Shown here piece by piece: positions 34,142-42,363 of a stretch of 51,383 nucleotides of DNA. The position numbers and the translations under genes are program-made. Source of the stretch: an uncultured Clostridia bacterium (lineage in GTDB: Bacteria > Bacillota > Clostridia > Christensenellales > Aristaeellaceae); assembly GCA_946527725.1 (NCBI GenBank), contig CAMMYM010000002.1, positions 1-51,383 of the forward strand, given 5' to 3'. How positions within the stretch are numbered: position 1 is the first letter of the stretch; every line of letters begins with the position of its first letter. The notes under the pieces were generated by a model. The model ran no database searches and was not told the DNA's origin. It saw nothing but the letters and a program-made list of their open reading frames with translations.

Positions 34142-35335
34142 TCAGCTCCGGATATCTTTCCTGAAACGCTGTTTGTTCAGCAGCAGCAGGGCAACGACCA
34201 GCGCCATAGGAAATATACTGCCGACAAGCATTCCCGCCTGCAGGTTGTCCCCTGTTTGCTGGGTAACTGTACCCACAAGGCTCGGCCCAAAAGCCCCGCC
34301 CAGGTCTCCGGCCATTGCCAGCAACGCAAACAGTGCCGTACCGCCCTGCGGCAGGCGCGGAGAAACAATGCTGATGGTTCCGGGCCACATGATACCGACA
34401 GAAAACCCGCAGAAAATACAACCGATCAGCCCGGGAACCGGGTTTGCGGAAAGGGAAGCGAGCAGGTAACAGCACAGGCACAGGATGCCGGAACCAATCA
34501 TATAATTCCGGAGATTCATCTTTGCACCGTGTTTTCCGTAAATCACCCGGGATATCCCCATTGTGACGGCAAACAGGCACGGACCGGACAGGTCGCCGAC
34601 AGTCTTGGAAAAGCCAAGGGCTGCTTCAGTATATGCAGACGCCCATTGGGCCATAGACAGCTCAGATGCCCCGGCACAAATCATCAGCACGATCGCCAGC
34701 CAGAACAGCGGCGTTTTGAAAAGGGCACCGATCGTCATTCCTTTCCCTTCCTCTGTCAGCCGTTCAATCGGGCAGGTGGCGAAATTCCAGATATTGAACA
34801 ACGGAATGAGTGCCCATGCGCAGGCAAGGATCCTCCAGGATTCGATACCGAATACCGCAAAGAAAACCGTTGACACCAGGATAACACCCACAGAACCCCA
34901 GCAATAAAATGAATGAAGCAGGCTCATGACCGCATCCTTATGTTCAAATGGACATGCTTCCACAATCGGGCTGACCACCACCTCGATCAGCCCGCTGCCG
35001 ATCGCATAGATAACCACGCAGATGAGAATCCCGGTAAACGGACTGGAAAAAAGGTCCGGAATCACTGCCAGCCCCGCAAGCCCCAGGCCGCTGGCAATCT
35101 CAGAGATCACTACGCTGCGCCGGTATCCGATGGCATCCACAAACCTGGCACAGAAAACATCAACCAGCAGCTGCGTCAGGAAAAAAGCTGTCGGGATCAA
35201 TGCGATCTGTCCCATTGGAATATGGTAATCCATATGAAACTTCAAAAACAGAAGCGGCGCGAAATTGGCGGTAATGGCCTGGGTGATAAATCCAAGATAA
35301 CATGCATTCAGTGTTTTCCGGTAATTCTTCTGCAT
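34142..35335 (-). CDS. Major facilitator superfamily transporter
   Basis: A 397-residue protein; the ATG at 35335 lies after GGAGGAAGCAATC (an ATG at 35350 overlaps that site). About twelve membrane helices are visible. The loop 2-3 motif reads DAIGYRRSVVISE (MFS motif A-like), and the second half repeats it less well (YGKHGAKMNLRNYMIG). The relatives are fucose-permease or YfkF-like sugar/drug MFS. No neighbouring catabolic gene reveals the substrate. Confidence 0.9.
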   Translation of the reverse strand: MQKNYRKTLNACYLGFITQAITANFAPLLFLKFHMDYHIPMGQIALIPTAFFLTQLLVDVFCARFVDAIGYRRSVVISEIASGLGLAGLAVIPDLFSSPFTGILICVVIYAIGSGLIEVVVSPIVEACPFEHKDAVMSLLHSFYCWGSVGVILVSTVFFAVFGIESWRILACAWALIPLFNIWNFATCPIERLTEEGKGMTIGALFKTPLFWLAIVLMICAGASELSMAQWASAYTEAALGFSKTVGDLSGPCLFAVTMGISRVIYGKHGAKMNLRNYMIGSGILCLCCYLLASLSANPVPGLIGCIFCGFSVGIMWPGTISIVSPRLPQGGTALFALLAMAGDLGGAFGPSLVGTVTQQTGDNLQAGMLVGSIFPMALVVALLLLNKQRFRKDIRS

Positions 35336-35418
35336 GATTGCTTCCTCCATACTGGCGTCACTGTTTTCCGGCCCCTGAAAGCCCGCGGCTGTCCGCGGCC
35401 GGCAGCCTTCCCGTCATT

Positions 35419-35658
35419 CTAGTCTCCGTCTGCCGCGCAGCTGTTTCGTTCCGGGCCCTGCATCCCCGAGATATACCGGGCATTGAACGCCGCATTAACC
35501 TCCCGGAGTTCTTTCCGGCCGTCAATATAGTCCTGGTACATCTCAATGATTCCCGGGCTGCATCCGTCGCAGAGGCCCGATAGGTTTCCAATCGATTCTG
35601 CGACAATCTGTTCCCGTTCTTCCCGGGTAGTATCTGCAATACGTATCCTGGCAGCCAT
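35419..35658 (-). CDS. Small conserved protein, function unknown
   Basis: A 79-residue protein with GGAG 8 bases before the ATG at 35658. It reads MAARIRIADTTREEREQIV, then GLCDGCSPGIIEMYQDYIDG, with a C-terminal GMQGPERNSC. The pair of cysteines (CDGC) and the final Cys may bind a metal or form a thiol switch. I recognise the pattern as a conserved Clostridial hypothetical but know no function. It lies 16 bases after DUF523 and is the last gene of a three-gene operon with flavodoxin. Confidence 0.7.
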   Translation of the reverse strand: MAARIRIADTTREEREQIVAESIGNLSGLCDGCSPGIIEMYQDYIDGRKELREVNAAFNARYISGMQGPERNSCAADGD

Positions 35659-35674
35659 CGCGCACACTCCGTTC

Positions 35675-36178
35675 TCATCCTTTTCTGTCCTGTCCGGGGT
35701 TTGGCTGGCATGCCCGGAAGGGCAGTGATTTCTCCGGAGTATGCCCGTTGCTGATATGCCGGCAAACATCCTCCGCATCCATCACATGGAAGCCGGCTTG
35801 CCTGGCCTGTTCTGCAAATATGCCGCTGCCCCGGATCCGCTTCCCGGAAAAAGTTCCGTCATAAATCTGGTTTACGCCGCAGCTTGGACTGCGCGGCTGC
35901 AGGATTATCAGGTCCGGCTGCTCCTGTATCGCAAGCGCCGTTGCTTTCTCTGCGCCCCTTCGGAATGCGGAATCCACAGATACTCCGTCACGGTTCATAA
36001 CAATACCGTCCACAATCTCTGCGGGTACGCGCGGTGTAGGCAATCCGCCGAGCACTTCAGGGCAAACCGGAATGACGATGTGGTTCGCAAGCATGCGGAG
36101 GAGGTCCTGATTTCGGTTGTTGCCGCCGTTGTATTTGCAGTTTTCGCCCAGCAGGCAGGCGCTGACCATAATCTTCAT
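35675..36178 (-). CDS. DUF523 family protein
   Basis: A 167-residue protein with the family's N-terminal signature (MVSACLLGENCKYNGGNN), PVCPEVLGGLPTPRVPAEI and LQPRSPSCGVNQIYDGTFSG. Conserved cysteines at about residues 8, 14, 39 and 100 suggest a metal or Fe-S site. No enzyme activity is established for stand-alone members. The start overlaps the flavodoxin stop by 4 bases (ATGA). Confidence 0.88.
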   Translation of the reverse strand: MKIMVSACLLGENCKYNGGNNRNQDLLRMLANHIVIPVCPEVLGGLPTPRVPAEIVDGIVMNRDGVSVDSAFRRGAEKATALAIQEQPDLIILQPRSPSCGVNQIYDGTFSGKRIRGSGIFAEQARQAGFHVMDAEDVCRHISNGHTPEKSLPFRACQPNPGQDRKG

Positions 36179-36612
36179 AGCTTCCGGTAAAATGCAGCCG
36201 CCGCGTTGATTTCCTCTTCGTTCGGATGGCCCTTGGCAATGCCGCCGACCAGCCTGAACGGCCCGAATGTATCAAAACCGGTGCAGTGGTAGAAACCAAG
36301 CTCTTTGCAATGCTTCTGTTCTGCAATTCTGCGAATGGCTGCCGGAAGGAAGCCCTTGGGCGCCCCGTGGGTAAAAATATAGAATACATCTTTGTTCTCC
36401 GGCAGATGCTCCTGCGCAAAGGACAGCAGCTGTTTTGCAAAACTGTTGTAATAAATGCCGGATGCAAAACCGATACGGTCATAACCGGACAATTCAGCCG
36501 ATCGGTGTTCTGTAACATCAATCAGGGTTACTTCGTTTTTTGCTGCGATGGCATCCAGCAGCTTTTTTGTATTCCCATGGTGCTTTGAATAATAAACAAT
36601 AGCTGTTTTCAT
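36175..36612 (-). CDS. Flavodoxin-like protein
   Basis: A 145-residue protein; the ATG at 36612 follows GGGAGGAAAAT. The phosphate-binding loop of the FMN site is YYSKHHGNTKKLLDAI near the N-terminus. The flavodoxin order continues with YDRIGFASGIYYNSFAK, then DVFYIFTHGAPKG, then GFDTFGPF. It is shorter than protoporphyrinogen oxidase HemG relatives and lacks their insertion. It probably carries electrons for an anaerobic reductase, and is operonic with DUF523 and the 79-residue protein. Confidence 0.87.
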   Translation of the reverse strand: MKTAIVYYSKHHGNTKKLLDAIAAKNEVTLIDVTEHRSAELSGYDRIGFASGIYYNSFAKQLLSFAQEHLPENKDVFYIFTHGAPKGFLPAAIRRIAEQKHCKELGFYHCTGFDTFGPFRLVGGIAKGHPNEEEINAAAAFYRKL

Positions 36613-36793
36613 ATTTTCCTCCCTGAATCCCGTGTGCCCGGCCCGGATGCGGTCACCGCGTTCCCGCTCTTTTTTCGGTTCCTGCAGAGGGCAGGCCCTG
36701 TGCGCCAGGCGTAAAGGACATCCGTTTGCTGTTCCGCGAAGCCTGCCGGGCAGCCGGCAGAACATGCACAAAGCAATCGGGACGGTATGTTCA

Positions 36794-36823
36794 ATGATAC
36801 CATATTCCGATGGGTTTTGACAG
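36794..36823 (-). promoter_or_regulatory. Extended -10 promoter of the flavodoxin operon
   Basis: The minus strand has CTGTCA, an 18-base spacer and TATCAT preceded by TATGG (CGGAATATGGTATCAT). This core is shared with the promoters at 1846 and 8325. It lies about 180 bases before the ATG at 36612. I found no gene in the rest of 36613-36984. Confidence 0.5.
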
Positions 36824-36984
36824 TGCCCTTTTTTCCGGTCCCGTACCGGCCGGCCCGGTTAAGCCGCCGCCGTTCACCGGCGGATAAGCATGCTCCGGCA
36901 GATACGCGCATGAAAGATCGTGACAGGATTCTTCCCGCCGGACCGCGAATCATAAACCTGTAATTCTTCCGGAGGAGGTGCTTT

Positions 36985-37440
36985 ATGGAAACACAAGGGT
37001 ATCCGGCAGTTGCCGGATTGAGCCATGTGGCAATCCGCACGCGCAGCATGGAGGACAGCATTTTGTATTACACCCGCGTTCTTGGGCTGCGGGAGGCTTT
37101 CCGCATGTACCGGGAAGACGGTTCGCTGTCCACGGCGTACCTGTACCTTGCGCCCGGGCAGTATCTTGAGCTTTTTTCCGACGGTTCACGGAATGGGATG
37201 TCCGGACCTGACGTCATCGGATTCTGCCATCTTTGCCTGATGACAAAGGACATTCACCGCTCCTATGAGTCTGTCCGGAAAGCCGGAGGTCCATTGGATT
37301 CGGAAATCAAAAGGGGAAGATCCATGTGCTGGATGTTCTGGACCCATGATCCGGACGGAACCCAAATTGAGGTCATGGAAATGCCTCCCGAATCACTTCA
37401 GGCACAGGCAGACCGCAGGCTTGGATGCCAGCCGGGCTGA
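36985..37440 (+). CDS. VOC-family (glyoxalase-like) protein
   Basis: A 151-residue single-module vicinal-oxygen-chelate protein. LSHVAIRTRSMEDSILYYTRVLGLRE holds the first metal His, GQYLELF the first metal Glu, and IGFCHLCLMTKD the second-half His. FWTHDPDGTQIEVMEM carries the second Glu. All four metal-ligand positions are therefore plausible, as in lactoylglutathione lyase-like or methylmalonyl-CoA epimerase-like members. GGAGGAGGT precedes the ATG. Confidence 0.87.
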   Translation: METQGYPAVAGLSHVAIRTRSMEDSILYYTRVLGLREAFRMYREDGSLSTAYLYLAPGQYLELFSDGSRNGMSGPDVIGFCHLCLMTKDIHRSYESVRKAGGPLDSEIKRGRSMCWMFWTHDPDGTQIEVMEMPPESLQAQADRRLGCQPG

Positions 37441-37519
37441 CCGGAGCCTGCCGGCATGGCCGGGCTGTCCATATCATGACACGCTTCTGCCGGCGCCGCC
37501 GGATGAAAGAGAGCCGCGT

Positions 37520-37828
37520 ATGACACCGAATCAGAAAGAATGGGCCAGGTCAAGGAATGAACTGGCGGCAGCAGTATCCTCCCTTGGGTATCCGGCTGAA
37601 TTTGCTGACCTGCTGGCAAAACAGCTGGGAAGTCCCAGGGCGATTGACCGGATGAGTGCTTATCTCTGCCATGCGCGTCCCGGGTCGGTGGAAATGATCG
37701 TTGATGAAATGCTCGCAATCTGTGCGGAAATCGATGCATGGCGCGAAAAGAAAACGGCACGTGAAGCACAATACGGATATAATTCATGGCTCAGCAGCGA
37801 AATCCGGCGGCAGAATGAAGAAGAATGA
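37520..37828 (+). CDS. Small conserved protein, function unknown
   Basis: A 102-residue, mostly helical protein starting MTPNQKEWARSRNELAAAVSSLGYPAEFADLLAKQLGSP; an AAAGAGAG site precedes it. MSAYLCHARPGSVEMIVDEMLAI and a charged tail (RREIRRQNEEE-like) follow. The pattern is familiar from Clostridial hypotheticals, but I know no function. It is 79 bases after the VOC gene and probably transcribed with it. Confidence 0.65.
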   Translation: MTPNQKEWARSRNELAAAVSSLGYPAEFADLLAKQLGSPRAIDRMSAYLCHARPGSVEMIVDEMLAICAEIDAWREKKTAREAQYGYNSWLSSEIRRQNEEE

Positions 37829-38064
37829 TACCCTTGCAGGGCTGCCGGCCTTCATTATTTCCATCCTGCCGGTTTCCTTCCGCAGGCCGTACATGCATGG
37901 CGCAATCCGCCGGGTATGCGCAGGGGAAGGTTTTCGTACTCCTTATGCATAAAACCGGGCATTACAGCAAAACATAGGTGTTCAACAACAAAAAACTGGC
38001 AGAATCAAAGGCCTGCGGATTGTAGAATAATATCATAATTTGGGGGATACAGGAGGAACTGATT

Positions 38065-38826
38065 ATGTACGATGTACGCGGAAGATGGGCGCTGGTCACC
38101 GGTGCAGCAAGAGGTATCGGCAGCCTGGCCGCCAGGTTTCTTGCAGGGCAGGGATGCAACCTGATCCTTCACAGCAGGTCACTTTCCCACACTGCAAAAA
38201 TGCTGTCGGAAATACGTGCCATGGGCGTTTCCGCCTGTGACGTGGAAGCTGACCTGAACGATCCGGATGCTGTCGTCCGGATGCTGGATCAAATCGACCG
38301 CCTTGGGATAGATGTCGATATCGTCCTGAATAATGCAGGCCTTCAGGTTGCTTATCGGACCGATTATTTTTCAACCCCGGTCTCCGATTTTGAGACCAGT
38401 TTCCGGGTTAATACCATCGCCCCGGCGATGATCTGCTATCACTTTCTTCCAAAAATGATAAAAAAGGGAACAGGCCGTATCCTGAACACCACCAGCGGTA
38501 TTGCGCTGGATGTCTGCCAGGCAGGCTATTCCGCCAGCAAAGCCGCGCTTGATAAAATCACAATTGACCTGGGCTCAAAAGTGAATGGGACAGATGTCCT
38601 CATCAACCTGACAGATCCGGGCTGGTGCAGGACAGACCTCGGCGGGCCGCACGCACCAAATGCCCCGGAAACCGCAATCCCCGGCATCGTCGTAGGTGTA
38701 TTTGTTGACGACAGGAAATCCGGCCGTTACCTGGGAGCGCAGGAATTTGCCGGTATGGCGCTGGAAGATGCTGTGAAAAAAGCCGAAGCGTCATTTGACA
38801 GCCCGTATCCCGTCATTCCCTCTTGA
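38065..38826 (+). CDS. Short-chain dehydrogenase/reductase
   Basis: A 253-residue SDR of the classical type. The NAD(P) motif is TGAARGIGSLAA near residue 12, followed by NNAG at about 91. In the catalytic region the Ser is in ILNTTSGIALD and the Y-x-x-x-K in GYSASKAAL. The C-terminus has DPGWCRTDLGG. AGGAGG precedes the ATG. The oxidised substrate is unknown. The rubrerythrin promoter overlaps its stop codon. Confidence 0.9.
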   Translation: MYDVRGRWALVTGAARGIGSLAARFLAGQGCNLILHSRSLSHTAKMLSEIRAMGVSACDVEADLNDPDAVVRMLDQIDRLGIDVDIVLNNAGLQVAYRTDYFSTPVSDFETSFRVNTIAPAMICYHFLPKMIKKGTGRILNTTSGIALDVCQAGYSASKAALDKITIDLGSKVNGTDVLINLTDPGWCRTDLGGPHAPNAPETAIPGIVVGVFVDDRKSGRYLGAQEFAGMALEDAVKKAEASFDSPYPVIPS

Positions 38827-38850
38827 CATCCAGCCCTGATTGTTTATGAT
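38823..38850 (+). promoter_or_regulatory. Promoter of rubrerythrin
   Basis: TTGACA (its TGA is also the SDR stop), 16-base spacer, TATGAT, about 38 bases before AAGGAGG and the ATG at 38894. Confidence 0.7.
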
Positions 38851-38893
38851 TCAGGCATGCACAAAATTTGCATATTAAGGAGGTATCATCAAA

Positions 38894-39445
38894 ATGGATA
38901 AGCAAAAAAAGAATCCCTATGCCGGCACGCAGACAGAAAAGAATCTTGAAGCTGCCTTTGCCGGTGAATCCCAGGCCAGGAATAAGTACACCTATTTCGC
39001 GTCCAGGGCAAAGAAGGATGGTTTTGAACAGATTGCGGCCCTGTTCCTGAAAACAGCCGACAATGAAAAGGAACACGCAAAGATGTGGTTCAAAGAACTG
39101 AACGGCATCGGAGATACTGCGGAAAACCTTGCCGCAGCCGCGGAAGGCGAAAACTTTGAGTGGACGGATATGTACGAAGGTTTTGCCGCCACTGCCGAAC
39201 AGGAAGGCTTCGCTGATCTGGCCGCGAAATTCCGTATGGTAGCAGCGATTGAAAAGCATCATGAAGAGCGCTATCGCGCGCTGCTGAAGAACGTCGAAAT
39301 GCAGGAAGTATTTGCGAAGAGCGAAGTAAAGGTTTGGGAATGCCGTAACTGCGGCCATATTGTCGTAGGTACCAGCGCACCGGAAATCTGCCCCGTTTGC
39401 GCCCATCCGCAAAGCTATTTCGAGGTCAACGCGGAAAACTACTGA
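38894..39445 (+). CDS. rbr: Rubrerythrin
   Basis: A 183-residue rubrerythrin. The N-terminal ferritin-like diiron domain includes [19 protein letters not shown], then [13 protein letters not shown] and IEKHHEERY, with the carboxylate and His ligands present. The C-terminal rubredoxin-like FeS4 site has Cys150, Cys153, Cys166 and Cys169 (WECRNCGH, then EICPVCAHP). It reduces hydrogen peroxide with electrons from rubredoxin or NADH systems in the cytoplasm of anaerobes. Its own promoter, and position beside a nitroreductase and an XRE-desulfoferrodoxin regulator, point to an oxygen-stress neighbourhood. Confidence 0.96.
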   Translation: MDKQKKNPYAGTQTEKNLEAAFAGESQARNKYTYFASRAKKDGFEQIAALFLKTADNEKEHAKMWFKELNGIGDTAENLAAAAEGENFEWTDMYEGFAATAEQEGFADLAAKFRMVAAIEKHHEERYRALLKNVEMQEVFAKSEVKVWECRNCGHIVVGTSAPEICPVCAHPQSYFEVNAENY

Positions 39446-39501
39446 GCATGATACCCGATATTGCCCATTCCTTTTGATATACAGAACAGGAGTGTGATTC
39501 A

Positions 39502-40029
39502 ATGGATTTTCAGGAATTGATCACTGCACGCAGAAGCGTCCGGAAATATGATTCACCCATCGGGCATGAAGCCCTTGAAGCGATCCTGCGCCAGGCACAG
39601 CAGGCTCCTTCCTGGAAAAACCAGCAAACGTCCCGCTGCTATGTTGTTGAATCAGCAGAAAGCCTGGACGAACTCCGCGTTTCCGCCCTGCCGGAATTCA
39701 ACCGGAACAGTTCCGCGCACGCTGCGCTCATCGTGACCACTTTTGTACGGAATATCGTCGGTTTTGCCAATGGCTCCCCTGTCAATGAGATCGGAAACGG
39801 ATGGGGCGCGTATGACCTTGGCCTTCATGACGCTTACCTGATCCTTGCTGCAAAAAACGCAGGTTACGATACGCTGATCATGGGAATCAGGGATGCGGGT
39901 GTCCTCCGCGCAAAACTGGGTATACCTGAAAATGAAGAGATCATGTCAGTCATCGCAGTCGGAAAAGGAAATGAAGCACCCTCTGTGAAGCCCCGAAAGG
40001 GCCTGGATGAAACAGTCCGGTTCCTCTGA
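39502..40029 (+). CDS. Nitroreductase-family flavoprotein
   Basis: A 175-residue protein with the family's start (MDFQELITARRSVRKYDSPI), PSWKNQQTSRCYVV and ENEEIMSVIAVGKGNE for FMN and NAD(P)H binding. A shortened nitroreductase fold of this kind is common in Clostridia. It probably reduces nitro groups or quinones, or acts as a flavin reductase. It follows rubrerythrin by 56 bases with its own ribosome site and ends at a strong terminator. Confidence 0.9.
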   Translation: MDFQELITARRSVRKYDSPIGHEALEAILRQAQQAPSWKNQQTSRCYVVESAESLDELRVSALPEFNRNSSAHAALIVTTFVRNIVGFANGSPVNEIGNGWGAYDLGLHDAYLILAAKNAGYDTLIMGIRDAGVLRAKLGIPENEEIMSVIAVGKGNEAPSVKPRKGLDETVRFL

Positions 40030-40068
40030 CCTTTCCCCTCCGCCGGCAAAGAAGCATTCCGTGGATTC

Positions 40069-40103
40069 TACCGGGCCCGGCATACCGGCCCGGTATTTTA
40101 TTT
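40069..40103 (+). terminator. Rho-independent terminator after nitroreductase
   Basis: Perfect stem TACCGGGCC/GGCCCGGTA with a 9-base loop, followed by TTTTATTT. It ends the rubrerythrin-nitroreductase unit. Confidence 0.8.
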
Positions 40104-40195
40104 CCTTGATTCCTTAACATAGAGTGGGCTTTAGGGTCTAAAATATGTATCACAGTTATGGAAACAAAGACAAATATTCAAAGAGGCAGCTCAAA

Positions 40196-40523
40196 ATGCC
40201 GCAAACAGTATTGATCACCGGTACCGGCAGACCTTATGCCCTGGGTTTTAATCTGGTCAGGCGCTATTTACCTCGATTACGGCACAGAAAAAGCAGCCCT
40301 GAATATGCTGACCATGACGATGCATAATTATTTCAAAAATGACCCGGACATCAACATCATCTGTCTGCACCCGGGCTGGATGAGAACAAACCCCGGCAAC
40401 CATGAAGCCCCTCTTGATCCGTATGAACACGCGGAAACGCTGCGCTGCCTGTTCGAAACAAAAAGGCATGACAAAGACGGCCCCGTGTTCATCACCCATA
40501 CCGGGGAAGCATATCCCTGGTAA
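40196..40523 (+). pseudogene. Short-chain dehydrogenase with internal deletion and frameshift
   Basis: The ATG at 40196 gives the N-terminal SDR strand and glycine loop (MPQTVLITGTGRPYALGFNLVRRYL). That frame then goes off. From about 40266 a second frame carries the C-terminal half of an SDR (LDYGTEKAALNMLTM with the Lys of the active site, NIICLHPGWMRTNPG, TGEAYPW). The central NNAG and catalytic Ser region is missing, so at least 100 codons are lost. It is a dead gene between the terminator and the XRE regulator. Confidence 0.8.
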
Positions 40524-40575
40524 GGATTGGCACAGCGCGGCAATCAGCATAAAGCAACAAAAGCATGTGAAACAA

Positions 40576-41190
40576 TCAACGGTTCGGTTGGTTCAGCATT
40601 TCCCGCTCGATCCTCTGCCTGAACAGGCCATGCTGATTGCAGTAAACATACAGCCAGCCGTTTCCCCGCCAGAAAAAGCGTGCCCCCGTGCTTCCCTCCG
40701 GGTACAGTGCCGCAGTTTCACAGCGGTCTGCGGTCACGTAAGAAACAAAGGATAAATAGTGTTCCTTGCTCATAGGGTGATCGGCAATAACATAAATCTC
40801 ATCCTCCGCCTCCTGTATAACCGCCCTGTGCTGCCGGTCCGGTTCCTCCGCGTCCAGGGCGGGAAGGCGGATCCCGCAGCATGAAATCATCGCGTCCCCC
40901 CTCGCGAAAACAACGTTTCCGCATACCGGGCATGCGTAAAACCTGCTTTTGAGCATATTTGCAGCACGGTTCGTGTTTACAACGGTCTCACCGCAGAGGA
41001 GTTCAGGGACGGAAACATGCAGTGCGGCACCGAGGGGTTCGATCAGGGAAATATCCGGGAATCCGCGGCCGTTCTCCCACTTCGATACAGCCTTATCACT
41101 CACACACAGTTTCGCTGCCAGTTCAGCCTGTGTCATCTGCTGCGTTTCACGCAATACTTTGATGGTTGCCCCGGTAACGTAGCGGTCCAT
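40576..41190 (-). CDS. XRE-type regulator fused to a desulfoferrodoxin (superoxide reductase)-like module
   Basis: A 204-residue protein. Residues 5-65 form an XRE helix-turn-helix (VLRETQQMTQAELAAKLCVSDKAVSKWENGRG). Residues 84-110 are a desulforedoxin-like Cys4 site (Cys87, Cys90, Cys104, Cys105: CPVCG...SCCG). Residues 118-190 carry all five likely superoxide-reductase site ligands: His121 (DRQH), His138 and His144 (DHPMSKEHY), Cys184 and His187 (CNQHG). The Glu-Lys pair before the first His in true superoxide reductases is Arg-Gln here. The ATG at 41190 has GGGAG 9 bases before it. An iron/redox-sensing regulator is my inference. Confidence 0.82.
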   Translation of the reverse strand: MDRYVTGATIKVLRETQQMTQAELAAKLCVSDKAVSKWENGRGFPDISLIEPLGAALHVSVPELLCGETVVNTNRAANMLKSRFYACPVCGNVVFARGDAMISCCGIRLPALDAEEPDRQHRAVIQEAEDEIYVIADHPMSKEHYLSFVSYVTADRCETAALYPEGSTGARFFWRGNGWLYVYCNQHGLFRQRIEREMLNQPNR

Positions 41191-41243
41191 CCGTATCAGC
41201 TCCCTTCCGTCATAACATAACAGGCATCCCGGCAGTACGCAAC

Positions 41244-41256
41244 CTACGTTTCGTAG
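41244..41256. promoter_or_regulatory. Palindrome in the divergent intergenic region
   Basis: CTACG-TTT-CGTAG, a perfect 13-bp inverted repeat. It lies 54 bases upstream of the XRE gene start and 94 upstream of the thioesterase start. It is a candidate operator for the regulator. Confidence 0.35.
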
Positions 41257-41349
41257 AATGGCGGCATTTGTTCCTTGCAATCGCGCAGCTGATCATGGAT
41301 AATAACGGGGAAACGCGGTTACCGGCAGCGATGAAAGAAGGCTTGCAGC

Positions 41350-41748
41350 ATGAAGCACAAGGTTCAGTATTACGAAACAGACATGATGGGCGTTACACAC
41401 CACGCAAACTATATCCGATGGATGGAAGAAGCCCGGATAGATTTTATGGATCAGATCGGCTTTCCCTATAAACGGATGGAAGCGGAAGGTATCCTGTCGC
41501 CGGTAAAAAGCCTGCAGGCGAATTACCTGAAGCCTTGCACGTTCGGTGATGAGGTGGAGATTACTGTCCGGATCACAGATTTCAACGGTGTAGTCATCTC
41601 CCTGGCATATGATATGCGTCTGGGCAGTGAACAGGTCTTTACCGGTACATCACAGCATGTTTTCCTTAACCGCGGCGGCAGATTCGTCCGGATGAAACAG
41701 GTTATGCCGGATTTCTGCGAAACAGTCAGCCGTCTCGCCGAAAAATAA
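41350..41748 (+). CDS. Acyl-CoA thioesterase of the hot-dog fold (YbgC/FadM-like)
   Basis: A 132-residue single hot-dog domain. QYYETDMMGVTHHANYIRWMEEARIDFMDQIG is the YbgC-type signature with the catalytic Asp and H-x-N. LKPCTFGDEVEITVRI and FLNRGGRFVRM follow. It hydrolyses acyl-CoA thioesters in the cytoplasm; chain length is unknown. It is divergent from the XRE-desulfoferrodoxin gene and convergent with ogt (stops 15 bases apart). Confidence 0.88.
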   Translation: MKHKVQYYETDMMGVTHHANYIRWMEEARIDFMDQIGFPYKRMEAEGILSPVKSLQANYLKPCTFGDEVEITVRITDFNGVVISLAYDMRLGSEQVFTGTSQHVFLNRGGRFVRMKQVMPDFCETVSRLAEK

Positions 41749-41763
41749 AATGGTATCTTTCCC

Positions 41764-42297
41764 CTATCTCCCTTTGCTGAATCCGCTGTTTCCATCAGCC
41801 CGGAAATGGACCTGTTCCATCTCCAGGAGGCGGATTTTTCTTTCGATTCCCCCTGCATATCCTGTCAGGTTCCCGTCAGACCCGATGACCCTGTGGCATG
41901 GAATAATCAGCAGGATCGCATTATGCCCTACAGCACCGCCGACAGCCCTGGCAGCCATACGGCCGGTGCCTGTGCTGCCTGTAACCTTTTTTGCGATTTC
42001 CCCGTATGTCGCTGTCCGGCCGTAAGGGATCGTCAGCAGGATTTCCCACACAGCCCTGCGAAATGCCGTGGCCCGCATGTCCAGCGGCGGTGTAAAGTCC
42101 GGCTCCCTGCCGCTGAAATAGGTATCCAGCCAGCGTTTTGTTTCATCAAATACAGGAAGCTGCCGTTCCTTATGATCTGCGTGAAGTGTTTCAGCGAAGT
42201 ACTTCTGTCCGCTGAACCACAATCCCGATAAAGCGCTGCCGCTGCTGGCCATCATCATATCTCCGGCGGGAGACTGATAAAAACTGACATAATCCAT
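41764..42297 (-). CDS. ogt: Methylated-DNA--protein-cysteine S-methyltransferase
   Basis: A 177-residue Ogt/MGMT. The catalytic Cys134 is in the invariant IPCHRV. The DNA-binding helix is RTATYGEIAKKVTGSTGTGRMAARAVGGAVGHN, with the arginine finger region. The tail LTGYAGGIERKIRLLEMEQ is typical. It repairs O6-methylguanine in a suicide reaction. It is separated from the NapH-TlpA gene upstream by 66 bases. Confidence 0.93.
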   Translation of the reverse strand: MDYVSFYQSPAGDMMMASSGSALSGLWFSGQKYFAETLHADHKERQLPVFDETKRWLDTYFSGREPDFTPPLDMRATAFRRAVWEILLTIPYGRTATYGEIAKKVTGSTGTGRMAARAVGGAVGHNAILLIIPCHRVIGSDGNLTGYAGGIERKIRLLEMEQVHFRADGNSGFSKGR

Positions 42298-42363
42298 TGA
42301 TTCATCCTGCGGCTGCGTTGCCGGCGCAGGGACGGCGTCTTTTTCCGGATCTCCGCGGCGGCA

